A stretch of DNA of 46,305 nucleotides. Origin: Flavobacteriales bacterium (lineage in GTDB: Bacteria > Bacteroidota > Bacteroidia > Flavobacteriales_D > Crocinitomicaceae). The notes beneath the pieces were generated by a model. It was not told the DNA's origin. It made no database searches and saw only the letters and a program-made list of their open reading frames with translations. The position numbers and the translations under genes are program-made. Positions 1 to 8,354 of the stretch are shown one piece after another (position 1 is the first letter of the stretch; each line of letters begins with the position of its first letter). The stretch is from contig CANMUN010000016.1 in NCBI GenBank assembly GCA_947500875.1, positions 1 through 46,305 on the forward strand, given 5' to 3'.

Positions 1-462
1 CATTCTGGGTCCAAAAACGAAAAATACGAGGCCTTATTGCAGCAGATTCCATCGTTGTTGGATCCTCAAGTTGACTTGGTGGCTAACATGGCGAATTTGG
101 CAGCAGCCCTCAAAGAAACCTTTGGTTTTTTTTGGGTGGGTTTTTACCGCGTACAAGGAGACATTCTGGTTCTAGGGCCGTTTCAAGGTCCCTTAGCTTG
201 TACGAGAATTGCAAAAGGTCGAGGGGTTTGCGGCACCGCTTGGGCAAGGGCTCATACCCAAGTGGTAAAGAACGTTCACGAGTATCCCGGACACATTGCT
301 TGCAGCGATGCGTCTAAAAGCGAGATCGTTGTTCCGGTGATGGTTTTGGGAGAAGTGGTGGCGGTGCTGGACATTGACAGCGACGAATTCGCTACCTTTG
401 ACGAGGTCGACCAGCAGCACCTGGAAAAAATATGCGCACATTTAAGCCAATATTACCCATAA
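1..462 (+). CDS. msrC: Free methionine-(R)-sulfoxide reductase (GAF fold), 5' end outside window
   Basis: The reading frame is open from the first base, so the true start lies upstream; the TTG at 37 is probably not it. The product is a single GAF domain of the fRMsr type, which reduces free methionine-(R)-sulfoxide in the cytoplasm using thioredoxin. Seen directly: the FGFFWVGFYR strand near the N-terminus, then LACTRIAKGRGVCGTAW and HIACSDASKSEIVVPV, which place the three family cysteines used in catalysis and resolution. The late VLDIDSDEFATFDEVDQ motif is also typical. The end overlaps the next gene by 31 bases in a different frame. Function is assigned by family; only the extreme N-terminus is missing. 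Confidence 0.88.
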   Translation, partial: HSGSKNEKYEALLQQIPSLLDPQVDLVANMANLAAALKETFGFFWVGFYRVQGDILVLGPFQGPLACTRIAKGRGVCGTAWARAHTQVVKNVHEYPGHIACSDASKSEIVVPVMVLGEVVAVLDIDSDEFATFDEVDQQHLEKICAHLSQYYP

Positions 463-1943
463 TCCTCAGCGCACTGCTTTCGGCTTGTGCAACGGTGGGC
501 GTCTTGACCGGTGGGGATAGGGATGTACAGGCGCCGCTTTTGATTAAAAGTTCTCCTGCTCACGCAGCAACCCAGGTTAATACAACAAAGTTTGTTTTAA
601 CTTTCGATGAGTACATTGAATTGGTGAATCCCACGGAAACGTTTCGGCTTGAACCCTCGGACGCGAAACTTTCGGTTACCTTGTCCAAAAAAGATGCCTT
701 GATTGCATTGAAAGGAACCCTTAAATCCAATACTACCTATAGTTTATGCATAGATGGAGGCATCAAGGACGTGGCGGAAGGAAATGACTCAATTTACCGA
801 ATAGCTTTCTCAACAGGCCCCTCATTGGACTCGTTACAGCAACGTTACCGGGTTGGGGACGCCTACACCAAAAAATCCATGCAAGGAGTTTCCGTTGGAC
901 TCTTTGCCACGGATACCAGTAAAAAAGCGCGGTACCTTGCTAAAAGCAATCAAGAGGGTTGGGCTTCTTTGGATTTTCTTCCAAGAGATTCTTTCTTTTT
1001 CAAAGCTTTTTTAGATATCAATAAGAACGGGATGATAGAACCCTTTGAGCCCCAAGAACAACTTCCCCATCCAAGCATACCAAGCAATGATTCGTTGGCT
1101 TTTCTGCTCTCTGTACCAAGAGATATCGAGCGCAGTTATGCATTTAAAGTAAAGCCCCCTGGGTTGCTTTTGGGGCATCTGCCTCAAGAAATAGACTTGG
1201 AAGATCTCCGATTAAACGGTGTTCAACCGCGAAGCATACGCATCGATCGGGATTCTATTATGATACCTTTGGAGTTAACCGAATCGGGTCCCTTAACTAT
1301 CAGTACGCCATTTGACACCTTGAATTTATTGTACACCGAAAAGAATCTTAAGAGCCCGTTAAAGGGAGAAATGTTGCCCTCAGCGATGGGAAACTCGGTG
1401 CGCGTTCTATGGAACAGTTTTCTTGCTGCCTCGGTCGATGTTGAGAAAATAAAGGTGCTGAGGCAGGATTCTTCGATCGTTGTACTTGATTCGACGGTGG
1501 TTGAAAATAACGCACTATTACTTTATAGCCATTCGTGGTCGAGGGGGAAATTAAAAGCAGTTTTCGCGCCAGGCGCCGTTCAGACCTCCAATGGTCAAAA
1601 AAATGGACCACAAACCGTAGATTTTTCCTATGCGGGCCAAGAAGATTTAGGGGTGTTAATGGTCAAATTTCCTTCGAGTTTAGGCGGTCAACGTGTCCTA
1701 TTAGAAAAGGAAGGAAAGCTCATTCAATCCCATTATTATTTGAAAGGATCGAATTTGATGCAAGATACTTACCGTAATTTACCGCCTGGAGAATATCACA
1801 TTGTGGTGGTTGATGATTTGAACGGTAACGGTTTTTGGGATGCTTACAGACCCATTACCAAAGAGCTGGCAGAACCCGTGCGTCGGTACACTAAAGTTCC
1901 TAAAGTCCGAGCCAATTGGGAAATTGAAGTCGATCTAGAATAG
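432..1943 (+). CDS. Exported lipoprotein with N-terminal Ig-like (SbsA-type) domain
   Basis: The 503-residue product begins with a lipoprotein signal peptide: hydrophobic residues 5-17 and a LSAC lipobox with the lipidated Cys at 19. It should be anchored in the outer or inner membrane. Residues about 33-130 match the bacterial Ig-like pattern found at the start of many Bacteroidota lipoproteins (a SSPAHAATQV segment, then VLTFDEYIEL and a strand ending in IAFSTGP). The rest is beta-rich and contains a DINKNG segment that looks like a loop for a bound cation. The start at 432 lies inside the preceding reductase gene; it is needed because no later start would keep the signal peptide. No enzymatic motif is visible. 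The biochemical role is unknown. Confidence 0.8.
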   Translation: MRTFKPILPIILSALLSACATVGVLTGGDRDVQAPLLIKSSPAHAATQVNTTKFVLTFDEYIELVNPTETFRLEPSDAKLSVTLSKKDALIALKGTLKSNTTYSLCIDGGIKDVAEGNDSIYRIAFSTGPSLDSLQQRYRVGDAYTKKSMQGVSVGLFATDTSKKARYLAKSNQEGWASLDFLPRDSFFFKAFLDINKNGMIEPFEPQEQLPHPSIPSNDSLAFLLSVPRDIERSYAFKVKPPGLLLGHLPQEIDLEDLRLNGVQPRSIRIDRDSIMIPLELTESGPLTISTPFDTLNLLYTEKNLKSPLKGEMLPSAMGNSVRVLWNSFLAASVDVEKIKVLRQDSSIVVLDSTVVENNALLLYSHSWSRGKLKAVFAPGAVQTSNGQKNGPQTVDFSYAGQEDLGVLMVKFPSSLGGQRVLLEKEGKLIQSHYYLKGSNLMQDTYRNLPPGEYHIVVVDDLNGNGFWDAYRPITKELAEPVRRYTKVPKVRANWEIEVDLE

Positions 1944-1989
1944 CAGGATTTTAGTTTTCAACAACGGTAATCTGTGCGCTAATTGTTGC

Positions 1990-1997
1990 TACCTTTA
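1990..1997 (+). promoter_or_regulatory. Candidate -7 box for dnaE
   Basis: TACCTTTA matches the Bacteroidota -7 consensus TAnnTTTG at all but the last base and lies 22 bases before the dnaE start. No clear TTTG -33 element is seen at the usual distance. Confidence 0.4.
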
Positions 1998-2019
1998 AGT
2001 TTCACAATTCTCACCATTT

Positions 2020-5000
2020 ATGTATTTGATTTTTGATACGGAAACCACAGGTTTGCCGCGTAATTTTAAAGCACCCATAACGGATACCGATAACTGGCCT
2101 CGCGTGGTTCAGTTAGCCTGGCAATTGCACGACGCCGAAGGTAAATTAATCCGTCGGAACGATGCGTTGATTCAGCCTAACGGTTTTACGATTCCTTACG
2201 ATTCGGAAAGAATACACGGTATTTCTACTGCTTTAGCGGAAAAAGATGGGGTAGCTCTTGAAGACATGGTACACGCTTTTTTAGAGGACTTGAAGGAGGC
2301 GAAATTCTTAGTAGGGCACAACTTGAGGTTCGACCTTAATGTAATGGGTTGCGAATTGGTGAGGATGGGATGGGATTCGCCGTTGGAGAGCATTCCTGTG
2401 TTGGATACTTGCACCGAGGAAACTGCTCGTTTGTTGCAAATTCCTGGAGGTAAAGGAGGGAAATTCAAACTTCCCACATTGACGGAGTTATATACCCACT
2501 TATTTTCGGAAGGATTTGCGGAAGCTCACAATGCTACAGCAGATGTTGAAGCTACAACCCGCTGTTTCCTAGAAATGCTTCGATTGGGCCACATTCCCAA
2601 GGAATCCTTGGGATCAGAAGCTGATTCTTTAGTTCGTTTTCGACAGCAAAATCCGGGTCCATTTCAGCTATTGGGGATGGAACATCAGAATTTAATGGCG
2701 GCGAGTAAAGCGCTTAAAAAAACGAACAGTACGGCGATAGCGCTGAGCGATGAAATCCCGGAAATACTTGAAGACGCCCCATTTACGCACCTTCACGTTC
2801 ATTCACAATACACCCTGCTTCAATCCACTGCGGAAATCAAATCTTTGGTACAAAAGGCCATTGAGTTGGATTTACCAGCCCTTGCTTTAACGGACAACGG
2901 CAACATGATGGCCGCTTTTCAATTTGAAAAATTGATTTCGGAGCACAACAGGAGCCTTGAAGAGCAGCGCATGGAAGCGGAAGAGAATGGACTTCCCTTT
3001 ACCAAAAGACCGATCGTGCCCATTATTGGCTGCGAATTTAACGTGTGCAGGGATCGTAAAAATAAAACGGAAAAAGATCTCGGTTTTAAAACGGTTTTGC
3101 TTGCCAAAAACAAGCAGGGGTATCAAAATTTGATCAAATTGGCTTCCTTTGCGTACACGGAGGGATTTTATTATGTGCCGCGCATTGATAAAGAACTTTT
3201 GCAAAGCTATAAGTCGGACATCATAGTACTATCAGGTGGACTGGAAGGGGAAATGTATTCTTTGATTTTAAACGCTGGAGAAGCCAAGGCCGAGGAAGCT
3301 TTACTTTGGTGGAAGGCCCAATTTGGTGAGGATTTTTACCTGGAAATAAACCGCCACCGTTTAGAGGCTCAGGAACATGCCAACGAAGTGCTATTGAGGT
3401 TTGCTCAACAGCACCAAGTTCGTTTGGTAGCAACGAATAATACCTATTACATCCATCAAACGGATGCTAAGGCCCATGATGTCTTGTTGTGTGTGAGAGA
3501 AGGTGAATTGGTTTCAACGCCCATCGGTCATGGAAGAGGATTTCGTTTTGGATTTGAGAACGACGAATTTTACTTCAAGTCACCGGATCAAATGAAACGG
3601 CTTTTTGCGGACTTACCAGAGGCAGTCCTAAGCATAGCTGAGATCATCGGTAAGTGCGAACCTTATACGCTATCGAGGAATGTTTTGCTCCCGAGGTTCG
3701 ACATTCCTGAGGAGTTTGTCGATCCCGAGGATGAGGTTCATGGAACCAAAAACGGTGAAAATGCTTACCTGCGACATCTAACGTACGAAGGTGCACATAA
3801 ACGGTACGGCGAAATTTCAGAGAGCCTTAAGGAGCGATTGGATTTTGAACTTAAAACGATTGAAAATACAGGTTATCCGGGTTATTTTTTAATTGTGCAG
3901 GACTTCTGCAAAGCCGCCCGTAAAATGGGAGTTTCGGTCGGTCCAGGTAGGGGTTCGGCGGCCGGCTCGGCCGTAGCGTATTGTACCGGAATTACCAACA
4001 TCGACCCCATTAAGTACGACCTGCTTTTTGAACGTTTCTTGAATCCTGACCGGATATCCATGCCCGATATTGATATCGATTTTGACGACGAAGGACGAGG
4101 AAAGGTAATCGATTACGTCATCAATAAGTACGGCTCCAACCAAGTTGCTCAGATCATCACCTATGGCACGATGGCCGCAAAATCCGCCATTCGAGATACG
4201 TCAAGGGTTTCGGATTTACCCTTGCCCGATGCCGACCGTTTGGCTAAAATGGTGCCCGATATTTCCTTGAAAAAGTTATTTGACTTGGACGATGTCGCCT
4301 TGGCAGAAAAATTGAAGAACAATCCGGATGCTATTAAAAACGCGAAGGATTTAAAACAAATTTATCAAGGTCAGGGTCCCGTTTCTGACGTTCTTCGACA
4401 GGCAAAAGCCATTGAAGGTTCGGTTAGAAATACCGGCATTCATGCTTGCGGCGTTGTCATTACCCCCGAAGATATTACCAATTTCGTGCCTGTCGCGACG
4501 GCAAAAGATTCGGAAATGGTTTGTACCCAATTCGATAACTCGGTGGCTGAGTCTGCCGGTTTATTGAAAATGGACTTCTTGGGACTCAAAACCCTCACCC
4601 TTATCAAAGATGCGGTTCGAATCATTAAAGAAAACCGAGGCATTGAATTGGATCCGGATCAGTTTCCCATCGACGATGAAGCCACCTATCAATTGTTCCA
4701 ACGGGGTGAAACGGTGGGGGTATTTCAGTACGAATCTCTCGGGATGCAAAAGTACATGCGCGAACTGAAACCAACGGTTTTTGCCGATTTAATCGCCATG
4801 AACGCCTTGTACCGACCCGGTCCCTTAGAGTATATTCCTTCCTACATAAAACGAAAGCATGGGGATGAGGCCATTGTATACGACTTGGATGATTGCGAAG
4901 AGTTATTAAGGGAAACCTATGGTATTACGGTTTATCAGGAGCAAGTGATGCTCTTGTCCCAAAAGTTGGCAGATTTTTCGAAAGGCGAAGCAGATACCTT

Positions 5001-6369
5001 ACGAAAAGCGATGGGTAAAAAGGATTTAAAAGTACTGGGTAAAATGCGTCCTGCATTTCTCGAGCGAGGCAGTGCTAAAGGCCACGCAAGTGATAAGTTG
5101 GAAAAGATATGGAAAGATTGGGAAGCTTTTGCTGAGTACGCCTTTAATAAGTCGCATTCTACCTGCTATGCTTGGGTAGCTTATCAAACGGCCTATTTGA
5201 AAGCGAATTATCCTTCCGAGTACATGGCTTCTGTATTGAGTAATAACATGAACGATATCACCCAAGTTTCTTTTTTCATGGAAGAATGCCGTCGCATGGG
5301 AGTGAAAGTTCTCGGACCGGATGTGAACGAGTCACGGTTGAACTTTACGGTCAACGATGAAGGGGCCATTCGTTTTGGTTTAAAAGCCGTAAAAGGGGTA
5401 GGAGAGGCACCGGTAGATGCAATCACCAAAGGAAGAGTGGAAGAACCTTACTCAGGCATTTTTGATTTCTGTAAGAAGGTGGATTTTTCTGCGATTAACC
5501 AGACAGCGTTCAAGCATTTGGTGTACGCGGGGGCTTTTGATTCGTTCCATGAAATGAACCGTGCGCAATTTTTTGCTGCCAATAACCGCAACGACACACC
5601 CTTTTTTGAATTGTTGATCCGCTACGGACAGGCCTGTAAGAAAGACGGTAAATCCGGCGGTGTATTGTTTGAGGACGACGATGCATATCAAATTGTGCAG
5701 CCCAGTATTCCGAAGGCGGAACCTTGGTCCTCGGGTTATACCTTGGCCAAGGAAAAGGAGGTTATTGGCATCTATATTTCAGGCCACCCCATGGATGATT
5801 TTAAGCGGGAAATAGATGCTTTTTGTTACGGTTCTATAGCCATGTTAAAAGAACCAGAGGCGCACCGAGGAAGGGAGTTGTTTATCCCTGTGGTGGTCTT
5901 ATCTGCAGAACAACGGCAGTCGCAAAAAGGCAATCCCTTTGGAACGCTGCTTGTTGAAGATTATACCGATCAGTTTAAGTTCAGTGTTTTTGGCGAAAAT
6001 TACCTAAAGTTTCGTCATTTTTTTCAACCTGGTGTCTTCTTAACCCTGCGAGGAAAAATTGATTCCCATTGGAACGGTTCGCGCTTGGAGTTCGTATTAA
6101 GCGATGTGGAGTTACTGCAGAATTTAAGGGATAAACGGGTAAAGGGAGTGCATTTGACGCTCACCAACAAGGACGTTAACCATTTGATGATCGAAGAGTT
6201 GAACGAGGTGTTAACGTCGCACCAAGGACCCTGCGACGTGAAATTCACCATTTTGGATCCCGTGGATGGGATTGAAGTCAACATGACCTCCAAATCGCTG
6301 CGGGTAAAACCTGATCCCGAATTGTACCAAGCATTAACGAAATTAAACGTTCCGTTTAGGTTGAATTAA
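2020..6369 (+). CDS. dnaE: DNA polymerase III alpha subunit with fused N-terminal DEDDh exonuclease
   Basis: This 1449-residue replicative polymerase carries its own proofreading domain. Residues 1-190 form a DnaQ-type DEDDh exonuclease with D6 and E8 (FDTETTG), D105 (GHNLRFD), H170 and D175 (HNATADVEATT). A PHP domain follows from about 255 (HLHVHSQY). The polymerase core has the GPGRGSAAGS nucleotide-binding motif, catalytic D683 and D685 in PDIDIDF, and D852 in KMDFLGLK. The YAFNKSHSTCYAWVAYQTAYLKANYP region is interrupted by no frameshift, and an OB-fold region occupies the C-terminal part. The PHP metal site looks degenerate: the usual LLDG, TDHGN and NDVHY read LLQS (Q268), TDNGN (N293) and NNTYY (Y476). 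Proofreading therefore probably rests on the fused exonuclease. Exonuclease fusions to DnaE are known in flavobacteria. Confidence 0.96.
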   Translation: MYLIFDTETTGLPRNFKAPITDTDNWPRVVQLAWQLHDAEGKLIRRNDALIQPNGFTIPYDSERIHGISTALAEKDGVALEDMVHAFLEDLKEAKFLVGHNLRFDLNVMGCELVRMGWDSPLESIPVLDTCTEETARLLQIPGGKGGKFKLPTLTELYTHLFSEGFAEAHNATADVEATTRCFLEMLRLGHIPKESLGSEADSLVRFRQQNPGPFQLLGMEHQNLMAASKALKKTNSTAIALSDEIPEILEDAPFTHLHVHSQYTLLQSTAEIKSLVQKAIELDLPALALTDNGNMMAAFQFEKLISEHNRSLEEQRMEAEENGLPFTKRPIVPIIGCEFNVCRDRKNKTEKDLGFKTVLLAKNKQGYQNLIKLASFAYTEGFYYVPRIDKELLQSYKSDIIVLSGGLEGEMYSLILNAGEAKAEEALLWWKAQFGEDFYLEINRHRLEAQEHANEVLLRFAQQHQVRLVATNNTYYIHQTDAKAHDVLLCVREGELVSTPIGHGRGFRFGFENDEFYFKSPDQMKRLFADLPEAVLSIAEIIGKCEPYTLSRNVLLPRFDIPEEFVDPEDEVHGTKNGENAYLRHLTYEGAHKRYGEISESLKERLDFELKTIENTGYPGYFLIVQDFCKAARKMGVSVGPGRGSAAGSAVAYCTGITNIDPIKYDLLFERFLNPDRISMPDIDIDFDDEGRGKVIDYVINKYGSNQVAQIITYGTMAAKSAIRDTSRVSDLPLPDADRLAKMVPDISLKKLFDLDDVALAEKLKNNPDAIKNAKDLKQIYQGQGPVSDVLRQAKAIEGSVRNTGIHACGVVITPEDITNFVPVATAKDSEMVCTQFDNSVAESAGLLKMDFLGLKTLTLIKDAVRIIKENRGIELDPDQFPIDDEATYQLFQRGETVGVFQYESLGMQKYMRELKPTVFADLIAMNALYRPGPLEYIPSYIKRKHGDEAIVYDLDDCEELLRETYGITVYQEQVMLLSQKLADFSKGEADTLRKAMGKKDLKVLGKMRPAFLERGSAKGHASDKLEKIWKDWEAFAEYAFNKSHSTCYAWVAYQTAYLKANYPSEYMASVLSNNMNDITQVSFFMEECRRMGVKVLGPDVNESRLNFTVNDEGAIRFGLKAVKGVGEAPVDAITKGRVEEPYSGIFDFCKKVDFSAINQTAFKHLVYAGAFDSFHEMNRAQFFAANNRNDTPFFELLIRYGQACKKDGKSGGVLFEDDDAYQIVQPSIPKAEPWSSGYTLAKEKEVIGIYISGHPMDDFKREIDAFCYGSIAMLKEPEAHRGRELFIPVVVLSAEQRQSQKGNPFGTLLVEDYTDQFKFSVFGENYLKFRHFFQPGVFLTLRGKIDSHWNGSRLEFVLSDVELLQNLRDKRVKGVHLTLTNKDVNHLMIEELNEVLTSHQGPCDVKFTILDPVDGIEVNMTSKSLRVKPDPELYQALTKLNVPFRLN

Positions 6370-6392
6370 CGAATTAATAAGGGGGTTCAATC

Positions 6393-6536
6393 TTGGCTAC
6401 TCTTGCTGTTGTATTTGGTTTAATAGCAATTAATAAAATATCTAAAAACCCTGCTAATTTTAAAGGAAAAGGAATGGCTTGGGCAGGATATATAATTGGT
6501 TTAGTTGCAGTGTTGTTATGGGCTTTTATATTATAA
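6393..6536 (+). pseudogene. 3' remnant of a DUF4190-like small membrane protein gene
   Basis: A 47-codon frame follows the dnaE stop by 23 bases. Translation gives LATLAVVFGLIAINKISKNP, then a KGKGMAWAGYIIGLVAVLL segment, which is the typical C-terminal half of DUF4190-type proteins: a helix, a short basic loop with K.NP and GKGMA, and a second helix. The frame is blocked by a TAA at 6378-6380 and has no ATG before the first helix, so the N-terminal half is missing. A TTG at 6393 preceded by AAGGGGG could start a short two-helix protein, but a decayed fragment is more likely. It is AT-rich compared with dnaE. Confidence 0.55.
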
Positions 6537-6570
6537 TTTACTGTCAAATCAGCGTCTTTACAAATTTCAC

Positions 6571-6597
6571 AACCCCGGCATTGCGTCGGGGTTTTTT
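6571..6597 (+). terminator. Rho-independent terminator after dnaE region
   Basis: AACCCCG and CGGGGTT form a 7-bp stem with a 9-base loop, followed by a run of six T. It separates the rightward dnaE region from the leftward hydrolase gene. Confidence 0.8.
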
Positions 6598-6598
6598 A

Positions 6599-7360
6599 TT
6601 ACCGTAAACAATACCCCATTACCGCATCGAAAAATGCAACGGGCTGTTCAGCATGCAACCAATGCCCAGCATTGGAAATCGTTTGCAACATCGAATCTGG
6701 GAAAAGTTCCTCGATCGCGTTTTCATCTTCCGTTAAAATGTAGTTGGATAACTCACCTCGCAAAAATAAGGTAGGTGTCCAACTCACGCCTTGAGGTAAA
6801 GCACTCAGAATCTTGGGCATTTCGCGTTCTAATACGCTTACGTTCATCCTCCATCCCAATTGACCTGCAGTAACCCAATGTAAATTCTTTAACAAGAATT
6901 GCCGTACGCCCGCGGCTTCAACGTGGAGGCTTAATATTTTTTCTGCTTCGCTCCGCGAACGGATGTTCGGCAAGTCTAATGCATGGATTCCTGCTAAAAT
7001 GTGCTGATGATGCATTGGATACGCTTTGATTCCCATGTCAGCAATGACCATTTTATCCAGCAATTCAGGGTGCCTTTGAGCAAAATGCATGGCGACTTTA
7101 CCCCCCATGGAATGACCCAATAAGTGCGCTTTTTGAAGGCCGTGTCGATTAAAAAAAACGTATAAGTCCTCCACCATTGCTTCGTACGAATGTACCTCAT
7201 CCCAAGGAGAACGCCCGTGATTTCTAAGGTCAACGCAGTAAACCCGAAAAAATGAACCGAAGCGTTGGGCCAAAGTGTGCCAATTGTCCGAGGACCCGAA
7301 CAAGCCATGCAATACCACAAGCGGGAATCCCTCACCGCATTCTTGGTGGTACAATTCCAT
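6599..7360 (-). CDS. Alpha/beta-fold hydrolase, YbfF/ABHD11-like esterase
   Basis: The 253-residue protein is a compact alpha/beta hydrolase without a signal peptide, so it is cytoplasmic. It has the oxyanion motif VLHGLFGSSDNWH, the DLRNHGRSP strand-turn, the nucleophile elbow GHSMGG (catalytic Ser), and a C-terminal ISNAGHWLHAEQP with the catalytic His. The pattern is closest to the YbfF/ABHD11 esterases that act on acyl-CoA or other short esters, but the substrate cannot be read from sequence. It starts one base after the stop of the heavy-metal-domain lipoprotein gene, so the two are co-transcribed. The stop is directly beside the terminator shared with dnaE. Confidence 0.87.
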   Translation of the reverse strand: MELYHQECGEGFPLVVLHGLFGSSDNWHTLAQRFGSFFRVYCVDLRNHGRSPWDEVHSYEAMVEDLYVFFNRHGLQKAHLLGHSMGGKVAMHFAQRHPELLDKMVIADMGIKAYPMHHQHILAGIHALDLPNIRSRSEAEKILSLHVEAAGVRQFLLKNLHWVTAGQLGWRMNVSVLEREMPKILSALPQGVSWTPTLFLRGELSNYILTEDENAIEELFPDSMLQTISNAGHWLHAEQPVAFFDAVMGYCLR

Positions 7361-7361
7361 A

Positions 7362-7733
7362 TTAATGGCCTTGGTTAATGCGACGCGCCTCTAAGACGTT
7401 GAACTGTCCGTCGTTCGTGGCTTCAATTTTTGATTTTATGGCGTCGGTATCGATTTTCGTGCTGTCGAAATGAGCAACCACCCTTTGAAATTTTTGGTCC
7501 TCTTTAAAGTCAACCTCTACTCGAGCCACTCCGCCGCTGTTCATGAGTTCTTTTCGAATGGCCCCACCGCACCCCATCTTACAAACCATCCCTTCAATCC
7601 TCAATTCTACACGGGCATTAGGAGTAAGTTCCGTTTTTGCTACTGGCTTCGCTTTAGGTTCGTTTTGTGGTGGTGTATTTTCGCAGGACAACAACCAACT
7701 TCCGATTAATAGGAAAAAAAATATCTTTTTCAT
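7362..7733 (-). CDS. Lipoprotein with heavy-metal-associated (HMA) domain
   Basis: The 123-residue protein has a lipoprotein signal peptide with LLSC and the lipidated Cys at 17, then a lysine/proline-rich linker to about 40. From 41 to 115 is a ferredoxin-like HMA domain (VELRIEGMVC, then a VEVDF strand and a C-terminal VLEA strand). The metal-binding loop reads GMVCKMGCGG, so the two cysteines (C51 and C55) are separated by three residues, not two as in classical copper chaperones. A periplasmic metal-binding or metal-sensing role is likely, but the ion is unknown. It is the first gene of a two-gene unit with the downstream esterase, from a TATCTTTG promoter box. Confidence 0.82.
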   Translation of the reverse strand: MKKIFFFLLIGSWLLSCENTPPQNEPKAKPVAKTELTPNARVELRIEGMVCKMGCGGAIRKELMNSGGVARVEVDFKEDQKFQRVVAHFDSTKIDTDAIKSKIEATNDGQFNVLEARRINQGH

Positions 7734-7745
7734 CGTAACTTTTTA

Positions 7746-7753
7746 CAAAGATA
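7746..7753 (-). promoter_or_regulatory. -7 box for the HMA lipoprotein/hydrolase operon
   Basis: On the minus strand this reads TATCTTTG, a perfect TAnnTTTG box, ending 12 bases before the lipoprotein ATG. No convincing -33 element is seen. Confidence 0.6.
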
Positions 7754-7803
7754 CTCCGTTCTCGCAGTACCTTATTTTTAAAATTCGATTTTTTCGATTC
7801 GAC

Positions 7804-8259
7804 ATGAACGTTAAATGCTTGTTGCCCTTTTTTTTCTTGTGCTCAATATTGCTCGTTGCATGCAAAAAAGTTCCTGTGCTTCCAAACCATGATCCTCGCT
7901 CGAAAGGAAAACGCTTGTCGCGTACGTGGATTTTACGCAAATCGATTTCGTATTTGCCGTCAACGGCCATCGACAATACGCGTGTGGTGGTATCATTTGA
8001 TGCCAAAGGCACCTACAGATGGGTCATATACAGCGATGTTTTGGGGGTGGAAAGCGCTACCGTTCATCATGGAAAATGGAAGCTTATTGAGCAGCAGTCG
8101 AAATTGTTATTGGAGGAGGAAGTCAAAGAAACGATGCCGAAACGCGATACGTTCAGCATTCATGCACTGAACACAAAGCACCTAAGCTTACAGCGTTACA
8201 GGTTGCGCTTATCGGACTTAACTTCGCTCGAATTCGGTGCCGACGGAACGGAGGATTAG
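7804..8259 (+). CDS. Small lipoprotein, lipocalin-like
   Basis: The 151-residue protein begins MNVKCLLPFF and has a lipobox LVAC with Cys20, so it is exported and lipid-anchored. The open frame extends to 7543, but that part is antisense to the HMA gene and lacks a signal peptide in place, so the ATG at 7804 is chosen. After the linker comes RSKGKRLSRTWILRKS, a strand with DAKGTYRW, and HHGKWKLIEQQ. This is the strand layout of the small lipocalin-like lipoproteins common in Bacteroidota. It resembles the next gene in length, Cys position and motif order, suggesting an old tandem duplication. Ligand and function are unknown. Confidence 0.7.
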   Translation: MNVKCLLPFFFLCSILLVACKKVPVLPNHDPRSKGKRLSRTWILRKSISYLPSTAIDNTRVVVSFDAKGTYRWVIYSDVLGVESATVHHGKWKLIEQQSKLLLEEEVKETMPKRDTFSIHALNTKHLSLQRYRLRLSDLTSLEFGADGTED

Positions 8260-8261
8260 AT

Positions 8262-8305
8262 TTAACGTTAACGAAATGGTCTTAAAATGAGCCGTTAAAA
8301 TAACG
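8262..8305. promoter_or_regulatory. Palindromic AACGTT-type elements, possible operator
   Basis: TTAACGTTAA (8262-8271) is a perfect palindrome. CGTTA-AAA-TAACG (8293-8305) is a second inverted repeat that shares the CGTTAA half-site. Both sit just upstream of the promoter of the second lipoprotein. No regulator is linked; this may be a binding site or chance in AT-rich DNA. Confidence 0.3.
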
Positions 8306-8310
8306 TTTCT

Positions 8311-8337
8311 TTTGTTTTCATTTTTTTTCTACCTTTG
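8311..8337 (+). promoter_or_regulatory. Promoter for the second lipocalin-like lipoprotein
   Basis: TTTG at 8311 and TACCTTTG at 8330 match the -33 and -7 elements of Bacteroidota, although the 15-base spacing is a little short. The -7 box ends 17 bases before the ATG. Confidence 0.6.
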
Positions 8338-8354
8338 AAAACAATTATAGCTTT

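Noticed and set aside
7543..7803. Extension of the first lipocalin-like gene upstream to 7543.
   Set aside because: It would be antisense to the HMA lipoprotein and would bury the signal peptide in the middle of the protein.
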